Assembly: GCF_013377085.1 (NCBI RefSeq)
Contig: NZ_JACAAX010000030.1
Location: 1 to 64,000, forward strand
Source of the DNA: Rhodoplanes sp.
GTDB taxonomy: Bacteria; Pseudomonadota; Alphaproteobacteria; Rhizobiales; Xanthobacteraceae
Reading direction: 5' to 3'
Length of the DNA: 64,000 nucleotides
The notes beneath the pieces were generated by a model, which was not told where the DNA came from, ran no database searches, and saw nothing but the letters and a program-made list of their open reading frames with translations. Below, one piece after another: positions 57,285 to 64,000 of this stretch. Numbering within the stretch: the first letter of the stretch is position 1; the number at the start of each line of letters is the position of its first letter. Position numbers and translations under genes: made by a program.

Positions 57285-57704
57285 ATGAAAGTCCAGCCCT
57301 ATCTGTTCTTCGACGGCCGTTGCGACGAGGCGATCGCGTACTACCAGAAGGTCCTCGGCGCCGAGCTGCTGATGCTGATGCGCTTCAAGGACAACCCGGA
57401 CTCGCCGCGCCCCGAGATGCTGCCGCCGAGCTCGGCCGACAAGGTGATGCACGCCGCGATGCGCATCGGCGAGACCGAGGTGATGGCCTCCGACGGCAAC
57501 TGCATGGGCAAGCCGACCTTCCAGGGCGTCTCGCTGTCGCTGACCGTGGACAGCGACGCCGAGGCCGATCGCCTGTTCGCCGCGCTCGCCGACGGCGGCC
57601 AGGTGCAGATGCCGATCGGCAAGACCTTCTTCGCCTCCCGCTTCGGCATGGTCGCCGACCGCTTCGGCGTGTCCTGGATGATCGTGACGCAGCCGACGGT
57701 GTGA
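57285..57704 (+). CDS. PhnB-like VOC-family protein
   Basis: 139 residues. YLFFDGRCDEAIAYYQKVLG and ASDGNCMGKPTFQGVSLSLT are the 3-demethylubiquinone methyltransferase-like/PhnB (YjdN) pattern. Despite the name, PhnB has no proven role in phosphonate breakdown. GAGGAG precedes ATG 57285. The 230 bases between it and the PPOx gene show no gene. Confidence 0.85.
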   Translation: MKVQPYLFFDGRCDEAIAYYQKVLGAELLMLMRFKDNPDSPRPEMLPPSSADKVMHAAMRIGETEVMASDGNCMGKPTFQGVSLSLTVDSDAEADRLFAALADGGQVQMPIGKTFFASRFGMVADRFGVSWMIVTQPTV

Positions 57705-57740
57705 GCGAAGACTTTCACGGAAGCGACCGACCCGTCTGAT

Positions 57741-57846
57741 GGTCATTCCGGGACGATGCGAAGCGTCGGACCCTGAATCCAGTCACACAAGCAGACTTCG
57801 TCGCTGGATTCCGGGTTCGCGCCTCCGGCGCGCCCCGGAATGACGG
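57741..57846. repeat. REP-type repeat (GTCATTCCGGG family)
   Basis: The outer arms GTCATTCCGGG and CCCGGAATGAC enclose a second inverted pair (CTGAATCCAG / CTGGATTCCG). It lies between the convergent VOC and aldehyde dehydrogenase genes and is related to the element at 33342-33481. Confidence 0.7.
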
Positions 57847-57869
57847 CGACCTGTCGCCCGACCCTGCCC

Positions 57870-59369
57870 TCACCGGCCGGGCGGGGCCAGATTGATGTTG
57901 ATGTTCTTCTCCTGGGTGAAGCACAAAAGCTCCTCCAGGCACTCCTCGCGGCCGATGCCGGACTGCTTGTAGCCGCCGAACGGCGTGCCGAGAAAATGCT
58001 TGCTGGTGTCGTTGACCCAGATGAAGCCGGCCTCGACGGCCGCCGCAGTGCGATGCGCCGTGGTGAGGTCGTTGGTCCAGATCGACGCAGTGAGCCCATA
58101 CTCGACGGCATTGACCTGCTCGATCATGGTCGCCTCGTCGGACCACCTGATCACGCCGACCACCGGCCCGAAGATCTCTTCCTTGAAGATGCGCATCGAG
58201 GGCAGCACGTCGGCGAACACGGTCGGCTCGATGTAGAGTCCCTTGGCGAGCGCCGGATCGCTCGGCCGCCCGCCGCCGGTGAGCAGCCGCGCGCCCTCGG
58301 CCTTGGCCGACTCGATGTAGCCCAGCACGCGGTCGTGCTGCGCCTTCGAGATGATCGCGCCCATGGTGGTCGACGGATCGGTCGGGATGCCGGGCTTCCA
58401 GTGACGGATGCGGGTCTTCACCCGCTCCAGCACGGCGTCGTGGATTTTTTCGTGGATGAAGGCGCGGCTGGTCGAGCCGCAGGACTGGCCGCACCAGGTG
58501 AAGTTCATGCCGCCGACGAGGCCGGCCGCCACCGCATCGGGATCGGCGTCCGGATAGGCGATCAGCGCGTTCTTGCCGCCGAGCTCGAGCAGCACGCCTT
58601 TCAGGGTGTCGGAGGCGGCCCGCATCACGGCCCGACCGGTCGCGGCGCTGCCGATCAGCGCGATCTTGGCGATGTCGGGATGGCTGGCGAGCCGCGCGCC
58701 CGCCTCCTTTCCGCCCGGCACCAGGTTGAGCACGCCGGGCGGCAGCAGCCCGTCGATCAGCTCGGCGAGCCGCAGCGACGACAGCGGCGCCTGCTCGGGC
58801 GGCTTCATCACCACGGTGTTGCCGGCGGCGAGCGGGGCCGCCGACTTGCCGGCGATGAACATGAACGGATGGTTGAACGGCACGATGCGGCCGACCACGC
58901 CGAGCGGCTCGCGCACCGAGAAGTTCACCCGGTCCGGCCCCATCGGAATTGAGTGGCCCTTCATCTCGGTGACGAGGCCGGCGAAGAACTCGACCTGGGC
59001 GGCCGCGATGGTCGCGTCCATGATCATCTCGGCGACCGGGTTGCCGCAGTCGGCCGCATCGATCATGGCGAGCTCGCCGGCGTTCTCACGCAGCACCCGG
59101 GCGACCTCGCGCAGCATCTTGGCGCGCTCCAGCGGTGGCACGCGGCGCCAGTCCTTGAAGGCGGCCTTGGCGGCCGCGACGGCGGCGTCGATGTCCTCGG
59201 CCCCGCAATCGGCGACCGAGCCGAGCGAATCGCCGGTGCCCGGATTGATCTGGTCGACGCTGCGCCCGCTCTTCGGCGCGTGCCATGCACCGCCGAAATA
59301 GGTGCCGCGCGCGGTCGGCAGATTGAGCGAGAGAGCGCTCAGCGAGTGCGGTGCGATCGGAGTATTCAT
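57870..59369 (-). CDS. NAD(P)-dependent aldehyde dehydrogenase
   Basis: 499 residues, full length. Catalytic Glu in LLELGGKNALI, nucleophile Cys in WCGQSCGSTSRAFI, and the cofactor region GRIVPFNHPFMFIAGK are all present. It is close to betaine/aromatic aldehyde dehydrogenases. It is 13 bases downstream of the GMC oxidoreductase, so the pair would oxidise an alcohol to an aldehyde and then to an acid. The substrate is not evident. Confidence 0.94.
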   Translation of the reverse strand: MNTPIAPHSLSALSLNLPTARGTYFGGAWHAPKSGRSVDQINPGTGDSLGSVADCGAEDIDAAVAAAKAAFKDWRRVPPLERAKMLREVARVLRENAGELAMIDAADCGNPVAEMIMDATIAAAQVEFFAGLVTEMKGHSIPMGPDRVNFSVREPLGVVGRIVPFNHPFMFIAGKSAAPLAAGNTVVMKPPEQAPLSSLRLAELIDGLLPPGVLNLVPGGKEAGARLASHPDIAKIALIGSAATGRAVMRAASDTLKGVLLELGGKNALIAYPDADPDAVAAGLVGGMNFTWCGQSCGSTSRAFIHEKIHDAVLERVKTRIRHWKPGIPTDPSTTMGAIISKAQHDRVLGYIESAKAEGARLLTGGGRPSDPALAKGLYIEPTVFADVLPSMRIFKEEIFGPVVGVIRWSDEATMIEQVNAVEYGLTASIWTNDLTTAHRTAAAVEAGFIWVNDTSKHFLGTPFGGYKQSGIGREECLEELLCFTQEKNININLAPPGR

Positions 59370-59382
59370 GGCGGCGGCGTCC

Positions 59383-61068
59383 TCATGCTACGGCGACGGC
59401 CGACTCTGCACCGGCTCGCTCACGCTGCACCGATACGACCCGGCCGCGAATCAGGTCGGCGGCGCGCTCGGCCATCATGATCACGGCGGCATTGATGTTG
59501 CCGCCGACCAGATCGGGGAACACCGAGGCGTCGACCACACGCAAGCCCTGAAGGCCGATCACCCGCAGCGCGGGATCGACCACGGCGGTGTCGTCCTCCG
59601 CGGCGCCCATACGGCACGTGCCCGACGGATGATGCGCCGTGACGGCCGTTGCTCGCACCACGCGCTCCAGGTCGGCGTCGCCCGCCGTGGCGAGCGGGCC
59701 GATCTCGCCGGTCGTGAAGGGCGCGAGCGCGGGCCGCCGCGCGATGTCGCGGAACAGCGCCACGGCGCGCCGCATGGTCGCCCAGTCGCGCTCGGTCGCC
59801 AGCAGCGGCTGGCGGATGACGGGATGCGCGGCCGGATCGGCCGAGCGCAGCGTGATGGTGCCGCGGCTCTCCGGCCGCAGCAGCACGATGCGGCACGAGA
59901 AGCTGTCGGCGAAGCCGGCCTGCCACGGCCAGTAGGGCGCGGCGCCGAGCGGACCGGCGATGAACAGCATCTGGGTGTCGGGCACGGCCAGCGCCGGGTC
60001 GGTCTTCAGGAAGGCCGTGAGGCCACCGGGCAGGTCGGTGGCGAAGCCGGTGCCGAGCAAGATGCCCTGCCCGAGCGCCAGCGCGAGCCGGTCGATCCGC
60101 ATGGCGCGGTGGACCGGACCGGGCGTGCGCCGGCCATAGTTCAGCAGCGCGGCGACATGATCCTGCAGGTTCCTTCCGACGGCCGGGCGGGCGGCCCGGA
60201 CCTCGATGCCGTGGGCGAAAAGTTCGTCCGGCGCGCCGATGCCGGACAGCATCAGAAGCTGCGGCGAGGCGATGGCGCCGCCGCAGAGAATCACCTCGCG
60301 CTCCGCCCGCACCGTGTCGACGGTGCCGTTGCGCACATACTCGACGCCCACCGCGCGGTCGCCCTCGATCACGACGCGCCGCACCAGCGCGCCGACCTCG
60401 AGCGTGAGATTGGACCGAGACCGCACCGGCCGCAGATAGGCCGAGGAGGCACTCGCCCGCCGGCCGTTGCGGATCGTCATCTGCATGCGGGCGACGCCAT
60501 ACTGCTCGGCGCCGTTGTAGTCCTCGTTGTAGGGGATGCCGGCTTGCGCGGCCGCCTCCACATAGGCGCCGATCAGCGGATCGGCGTAGCGCGAACGGCG
60601 CGTGGCGAGCGGCCCGTCGCCGCCCCGATAGGCGCTGGCGCCCTCCTCCCAGCTCTCCTGCCGTCGGAAATAGGGCAGCACGTCGCCATAGGACCAACCC
60701 GGCGCGCCGTTGCGGGCCCAGCGATCGTAGTCGGACCGGTGCCCGCGCACATAGGCCATGGCGTTGACCGAGGACGACCCGCCCAAAACCTTGCCGCGCA
60801 TGCATTCCATGCGGCGATTGCCGGTGGAGGGATCGGGCTCGGTCTCGTAGCCCCAGTCGTGCCGGCGCTGCTGGAGGATGCGGCCCCAGCCGAGCGGCAG
60901 GTGGATGAGCGGATCGCGGTCCCATCCGCCGGCCTCCAAGAGCAGCACGCGCACATTGGGGTCCTCGGTCAGCCGCGCCGCGAGCGTGCAGCCGGCCGAT
61001 CCCGCCCCGACGATCACATAGTCGACGCTGCGCACCGTCATCCGGCCGTGCCCGATCTCACGTGTCAT
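59383..61068 (-). CDS. GMC family FAD-dependent alcohol (choline-type) dehydrogenase
   Basis: 561 residues from ATG 61068, chosen because AAGGA lies five bases upstream; ATG 61041 or 61086 are alternatives. FAD fingerprint VDYVIVGAGSAGCTLAARLT, GMC signature 1 in GKVLGGSSSVNAMAYVRG, and the active-site His and Asn in AHHPSGTCRMG and VGGNINAAVIMMAERAA. It resembles BetA and polyethylene glycol/alcohol dehydrogenases. It forms an operon with the aldehyde dehydrogenase. No betaine transporter or BetI regulator is near. Confidence 0.93.
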   Translation of the reverse strand: MTREIGHGRMTVRSVDYVIVGAGSAGCTLAARLTEDPNVRVLLLEAGGWDRDPLIHLPLGWGRILQQRRHDWGYETEPDPSTGNRRMECMRGKVLGGSSSVNAMAYVRGHRSDYDRWARNGAPGWSYGDVLPYFRRQESWEEGASAYRGGDGPLATRRSRYADPLIGAYVEAAAQAGIPYNEDYNGAEQYGVARMQMTIRNGRRASASSAYLRPVRSRSNLTLEVGALVRRVVIEGDRAVGVEYVRNGTVDTVRAEREVILCGGAIASPQLLMLSGIGAPDELFAHGIEVRAARPAVGRNLQDHVAALLNYGRRTPGPVHRAMRIDRLALALGQGILLGTGFATDLPGGLTAFLKTDPALAVPDTQMLFIAGPLGAAPYWPWQAGFADSFSCRIVLLRPESRGTITLRSADPAAHPVIRQPLLATERDWATMRRAVALFRDIARRPALAPFTTGEIGPLATAGDADLERVVRATAVTAHHPSGTCRMGAAEDDTAVVDPALRVIGLQGLRVVDASVFPDLVGGNINAAVIMMAERAADLIRGRVVSVQRERAGAESAVAVA

Positions 61069-61097
61069 CCCGGTCCTTACCGTCATCGACCGTCGTG

Positions 61098-61189
61098 GTC
61101 ATTGCCGGGCTTGACCCGGCAATCCATCAAACCTCGCAAGAGGCTCTTCTTTTCAGTGATGGATGCGCGGGTCGAGCCCGCGCATGACG
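61098..61189. repeat. Inverted pair of REP-type palindromes
   Basis: GTCATTGCCGGGCTTGACCC...CAT (61098-61127) and the inverted ATGGATGCGCGGGTCGAGCC...GACG (61159-61189), about 30 bases apart, repeat the structure at 29423-29518. It separates the GMC gene from the GST gene. Confidence 0.75.
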
Positions 61190-61213
61190 AGTCGGAGTTG
61201 GTGAAGGGTGGTG

Positions 61214-61843
61214 TCAGGCCGCGCTGGTCAGGCTGCTCGGCCGCGCGCCAGTCGCCACCGCGAAGGCCGGGCGGCTGTCGATCGAGCCCTGCCAGCGGTT
61301 GAGCGCCGGCAGCTCGGGCCGATCGATCGGGAAGTCGAGGCAACGCTTGACGATCGGCCCGAGCGCGACGTCCGCGATGGTGAAGCGCTCCAGCGCCAGG
61401 AAGCCGCGGCCGGACAGGTGGCCGTCGAGGATCTTCATCTGCGCGACGAGGTCGGCGCTCTGCGCGGCGAAGTCGGCACTACGCTCCTCGGCCGGCTTCT
61501 TGGCGTCCTTGAAGACGGCGACATAGGGCGTGTTCACCGAGGCGAGCAACCAGTCCATCCACCGCTCGACATAGGTGCGCTCGGCCGCCGTCGCCCCGGT
61601 CAGCTCGGGCGCGTGCAGGGCGGCGAGATATCGCAGGATGGTGTTGGATTCCCAGATCACCACCTCGCCGTCGATCAGGGTCGGAACCTTGCTGTTGGGA
61701 TTGAGCTTGCGATAGGCCTCGGTGGTAGTGTTGCCGAACTGGCGTCCGTAGTCCTCGCGGACATAGGCGAGCCCGATCTCCTCGAGCAGGAAGATCACCT
61801 TCTGCACGTTACCCGACGTCTGACGTCCGAGCAGTCTCAGCAT
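61214..61843 (-). CDS. Glutathione S-transferase
   Basis: 209 residues. The thioredoxin-like N-domain carries TSGNVQKVIFLLEEIGLAYV and SKVPTLIDGEVVIWESNTIL, with the Pro and Glu-Ser of the glutathione site. The helical C-domain has FTIADVALGPIVKRCLDFPI. A strong AGGAGGA precedes ATG 61843. It lies 14 bases after the binding-protein gene, so it may be made with that ABC importer. Confidence 0.93.
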   Translation of the reverse strand: MLRLLGRQTSGNVQKVIFLLEEIGLAYVREDYGRQFGNTTTEAYRKLNPNSKVPTLIDGEVVIWESNTILRYLAALHAPELTGATAAERTYVERWMDWLLASVNTPYVAVFKDAKKPAEERSADFAAQSADLVAQMKILDGHLSGRGFLALERFTIADVALGPIVKRCLDFPIDRPELPALNRWQGSIDSRPAFAVATGARPSSLTSAA

Positions 61844-61857
61844 CTGTTTCCTCCTGT

Positions 61858-62904
61858 TCAACGGCGCAGCGCGTTTGCCGCCTTGACGAATTGTCCGGCG
61901 AAGGTCGCCGACGCGTCGATCGGCTGTTTCATCGCGCCCTGGTCGAGCAGCGTCTTGGTGGTCGCCTCCCAGGTCGCCTTGTTCATCGCGCCGATGCCGT
62001 TCGCCTTGGTGTCGTCGCTGAAGAACGAGGCCTTCATGTCGGCCTCGATCTGCTTGAGCAGCACGTCGCGCTTCGGCTCGTATTCGGGATTGGCGCGGAT
62101 CACGATGTCCACGGCTTCCGCCGGGTTCTCGACGACGGACTTGAAGGCCTGCAGGTAGGCCGTGACGAAGCGTTGGACGAGATCGGGCTTGTCGGCGATC
62201 AGCTTCTCGGAGGTCAGCAGGCCGGAGCCGTAGGCATTGTAGCCCCAGTCGGAGCCGTACAGGATCGACAGCGATCCCGGACCGCCCGCATGCGCCTCGA
62301 GCTCCGGCACCTCGGCATCGACATAACCGGGAACGACATCGACGCGGCCGAGCAGCAGGAAGTTCTCGTAGGGCGGCGACACGGTGGCCCGCTTGACGTC
62401 CTCATCGGTCAGCCCGTTGGCGGCGAAGAAGGCGCGGGTGAAGATCGCGGTCGAACCGCTCGGCTGCACCGCGAGGGTGAGGCCTTTCAGATCCTGCGGC
62501 TTGGTGAGCTTGTGCTTGGCGGCGATCGAGATCATCGCCATCGGGCTCTTCTGGTTGACGGCGGCGAGTGCCACCACGGGCACGTCCTGCGATCGCGCGA
62601 TCGCCAGCGTCGGCAGGTCACCAAAGCCGAACTCGGCATTGCCGTTGCCGACCATGCGCATGGTGGTGGACGAGCCGGTGCCGCGCCGGATCGCCGTCAC
62701 GTCGATGCCGTTCTGGGCGAAATAGCCCTTCTCCTTGCCGACGAAGAACATCGCGTGGTTGCCGCGAACGACCCAGTCGAGCTGCACGCTCACGGCGTCG
62801 GCGGCGTTCGCCGCGCCCAGGCTCGCGCCGGACAGCAGCGCGGCGACGAACAGGGCGGCGCGACCCGAACGAACGTCTCTTTTCCAGCGGTCGAGCATCG
62901 TCAT
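61858..62904 (-). CDS. ABC transporter substrate-binding protein, NMT1/THI5-like
   Basis: 348 residues. Signal peptide ends at GAANAADA. The mature start VSVQLDWVVRGNHAMFFVGK and GYFAQNGIDVTAIRRGTGSS match NMT1-type binders, and AEFGFGDLPTLAIARSQDVP is the central motif. The ligand is likely a heterocyclic or aromatic compound. It is followed by GST and preceded by its permease and ATPase genes. Confidence 0.92.
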   Translation of the reverse strand: MTMLDRWKRDVRSGRAALFVAALLSGASLGAANAADAVSVQLDWVVRGNHAMFFVGKEKGYFAQNGIDVTAIRRGTGSSTTMRMVGNGNAEFGFGDLPTLAIARSQDVPVVALAAVNQKSPMAMISIAAKHKLTKPQDLKGLTLAVQPSGSTAIFTRAFFAANGLTDEDVKRATVSPPYENFLLLGRVDVVPGYVDAEVPELEAHAGGPGSLSILYGSDWGYNAYGSGLLTSEKLIADKPDLVQRFVTAYLQAFKSVVENPAEAVDIVIRANPEYEPKRDVLLKQIEADMKASFFSDDTKANGIGAMNKATWEATTKTLLDQGAMKQPIDASATFAGQFVKAANALRR

Positions 62905-62928
62905 GGTTCCTCTCGAAGGGGGGGACCG

Positions 62929-63768
62929 TCAGCTTCGGTGCAGCGGATCGTATTTCGACGACCACGGCACCAGCAGGCGCTCGGCGAGCTCGATCGCGTA
63001 GTAGAAGGCGAGCCCGAGGATCGACACGGCGAGCAGCGCCGCGAACACCAGGCCGGTGTCGAGCTGGTTCGAGGCGAGCTGGATGACGTAGCCGAGACCG
63101 GCCGATGCGCCGGCGAACTCGCCGACGATGGCGCCGATGACGCTGAGCGTGACGGCGACCTTGAGGCCGGCCATGAGGTGCGGCAGCGAATATGGAATCT
63201 GCACGCGCAGCAGGATCTCGCTGCGCCGCGCTCCGACCGAGCGCATCAGCGCGATGAACCCGGGCTCGACCGACTGCAGCCCGTGCATCATGTCGATCGC
63301 GACGGGGAAGAAGGCGATGACGACGATCAGCACCACTTTTGGGGCGAGGTCGTAGCCGAACCACAGGATGAAGATCGGCGCCAGCGCCACCTTGGGTACG
63401 GTCTGGAACAGCACGACCAGCGGATAGAGTGCGCGCCCGAACCGCTCGAACCGCACGATGGTCAGCGCCACCGCAACGCCGACGACGGCCGAGAGGACGA
63501 AGCCGGTGAAGATCTCGACCGCCGTGATGCGCGACGCGTCGAGCAGCATCGGCCACTTCTCCACCAGCGCGACCGCGATGCCGGAGGGGGCCGGGACCAC
63601 GAAGGCGGAGACTTTCAGGAGCCGGATCGCCAATTCCCACAGCGCGATCACGGCGAGCAACAGCGCGAGCGGCGGCAGCACCTCGGCGCCGGCATGCCGG
63701 ATGCGGCGGCGCCATACGCCACGCGCCACGGCGCGCGGCCGCATCGTCGCCTGATCGATCGCGGTCAT
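62929..63768 (-). CDS. ABC transporter permease (SsuC/TauC-like)
   Basis: 279 residues with six predicted spans. The coupling motif is FIALMRSVGARRSEILLRVQ, then IPYSLPHLMAGLKVAVTLSV, and GEFAGASAGLGYVIQL follows. It is coupled to the ATPase gene by a four-base overlap and lies 24 bases before the binding-protein gene. Confidence 0.94.
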   Translation of the reverse strand: MTAIDQATMRPRAVARGVWRRRIRHAGAEVLPPLALLLAVIALWELAIRLLKVSAFVVPAPSGIAVALVEKWPMLLDASRITAVEIFTGFVLSAVVGVAVALTIVRFERFGRALYPLVVLFQTVPKVALAPIFILWFGYDLAPKVVLIVVIAFFPVAIDMMHGLQSVEPGFIALMRSVGARRSEILLRVQIPYSLPHLMAGLKVAVTLSVIGAIVGEFAGASAGLGYVIQLASNQLDTGLVFAALLAVSILGLAFYYAIELAERLLVPWSSKYDPLHRS

Positions 63769-64000
63769 GCGCCGTCTCCGCCATGGCTCTGGATCAGCAG
63801 GTGCCGAAGATGCGCCTCGGCTCGGCCGAACGCCGGGAGATTGAAGGTCTCCTCGTCGCGCCGGTCCGGCAGGTCGACCGGCAGCGTCTCGATGATGCGG
63901 GCAGGCCCGGTCGCCATCACATGCACCTCGCGTGACAGGAACACGGCCTCGTCGATGGAATGCGTGACCAGCACGATGGTCTTGCCGGTACGGTCCCAGA
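63765..64000 (-). CDS. ABC transporter ATP-binding protein, C-terminal part (runs off the window)
   Basis: The last 78 or so residues of an SsuB/TauB-type ATPase. The switch motif LVTHSIDEAVFLS and the C-terminal VMATGPARIIETLPVDLPDR are seen. The Walker motifs lie beyond the window edge. It belongs to the importer with the permease and NMT1-type binder downstream. Confidence 0.9.
   Translation of the reverse strand, partial: WDRTGKTIVLVTHSIDEAVFLSREVHVMATGPARIIETLPVDLPDRRDEETFNLPAFGRAEAHLRHLLIQSHGGDGA

Noticed and set aside
57285-57704. Assigning the VOC protein to the phosphonate pathway as phnB
   Set aside because: The family name is historical and no role in C-P cleavage is established; it is separated from the phn genes by the PPOx gene and a 230-base gap.
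57870-61068. Calling the aldehyde dehydrogenase and GMC pair betB and betA
   Set aside because: The families match choline oxidation, but there is no BetI regulator or choline carrier nearby and many GMC/ALDH pairs act on other alcohols.

Overview
The window looks like the chromosome of a high-GC alphaproteobacterium, most likely in the Rhizobiales (Hyphomicrobiales). The case rests on an N-formylglutamate amidohydrolase / CpdR / tRNA-Val neighbourhood, an alphaproteobacterial sigma-32 promoter in front of hsp20, a sequence resembling the rhizobial alpha-r8 (MmgR/suhB) small RNA, many Bug/TctC-type binding proteins, and REP-type intergenic palindromes. Almost all genes are ordinary single-copy or catabolic genes. 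No insertion sequence, integrase, rRNA or CRISPR array was seen.

Layout. 1-6.5 kb: the end of a DUF459 SGNH hydrolase, then a small catabolic operon read leftward (Tat-exported amidohydrolase, RraA-type aldolase, NAD-dependent dehydrogenase, CitMHS carrier) with a divergent LysR regulator. 6.5-13 kb: glutamate synthase gltB and gltD with a small exported protein between them. 13.5-20.5 kb: housekeeping genes (small exported protein, hsp20, a hydrolase-fold protein lacking its serine, hisN, an MFS carrier, a candidate sRNA, N-formylglutamate amidohydrolase, cpdR, tRNA-Val). 20.6-23.2 kb: YCII-like protein, nitroreductase, flippase-like membrane protein. 23.3-26.4 kb: a less GC-rich two-gene STAND NTPase/TPR module, probably a transferred immune-type system. 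26.4-33.3 kb: orphan solute-binding proteins, a dehydrogenase, and a LysR-DoxX-VOC-FMN reductase unit. 33.5-42.9 kb: a catabolic operon (ACMSD-like amidohydrolase, two cupins, FAH hydrolase, RidA, Ldh2-type dehydrogenase) with a GntR repressor and a divergent ABC importer. 42.9-56.4 kb: a C-P lyase locus (phnGHIJ-GNAT-KLM, phnF, phnCDEE, acyltransferase-phnM2-2H phosphoesterase) with visible PhnF and PhoB-type sites. 56.4-64 kb: PPOx and VOC proteins, an aldehyde dehydrogenase/GMC oxidoreductase pair, GST, and the start of another ABC importer.

The most unusual observation is at 23812-23854. The small gene of the STAND module ends on an A AAA AAA slippery heptamer followed at once by a stop codon. 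Six bases further on is a perfect 9-bp stem-loop, and the -1 frame runs into the NTPase through 168 bases with no ATG, GTG or TTG. This is the layout of a programmed -1 ribosomal frameshift that would make a fused protein of about 1014 residues. A homopolymer indel is the main alternative. Second in interest is a C-P lyase locus with two phnM genes and a 2H phosphoesterase but no phnN or phnP in view.
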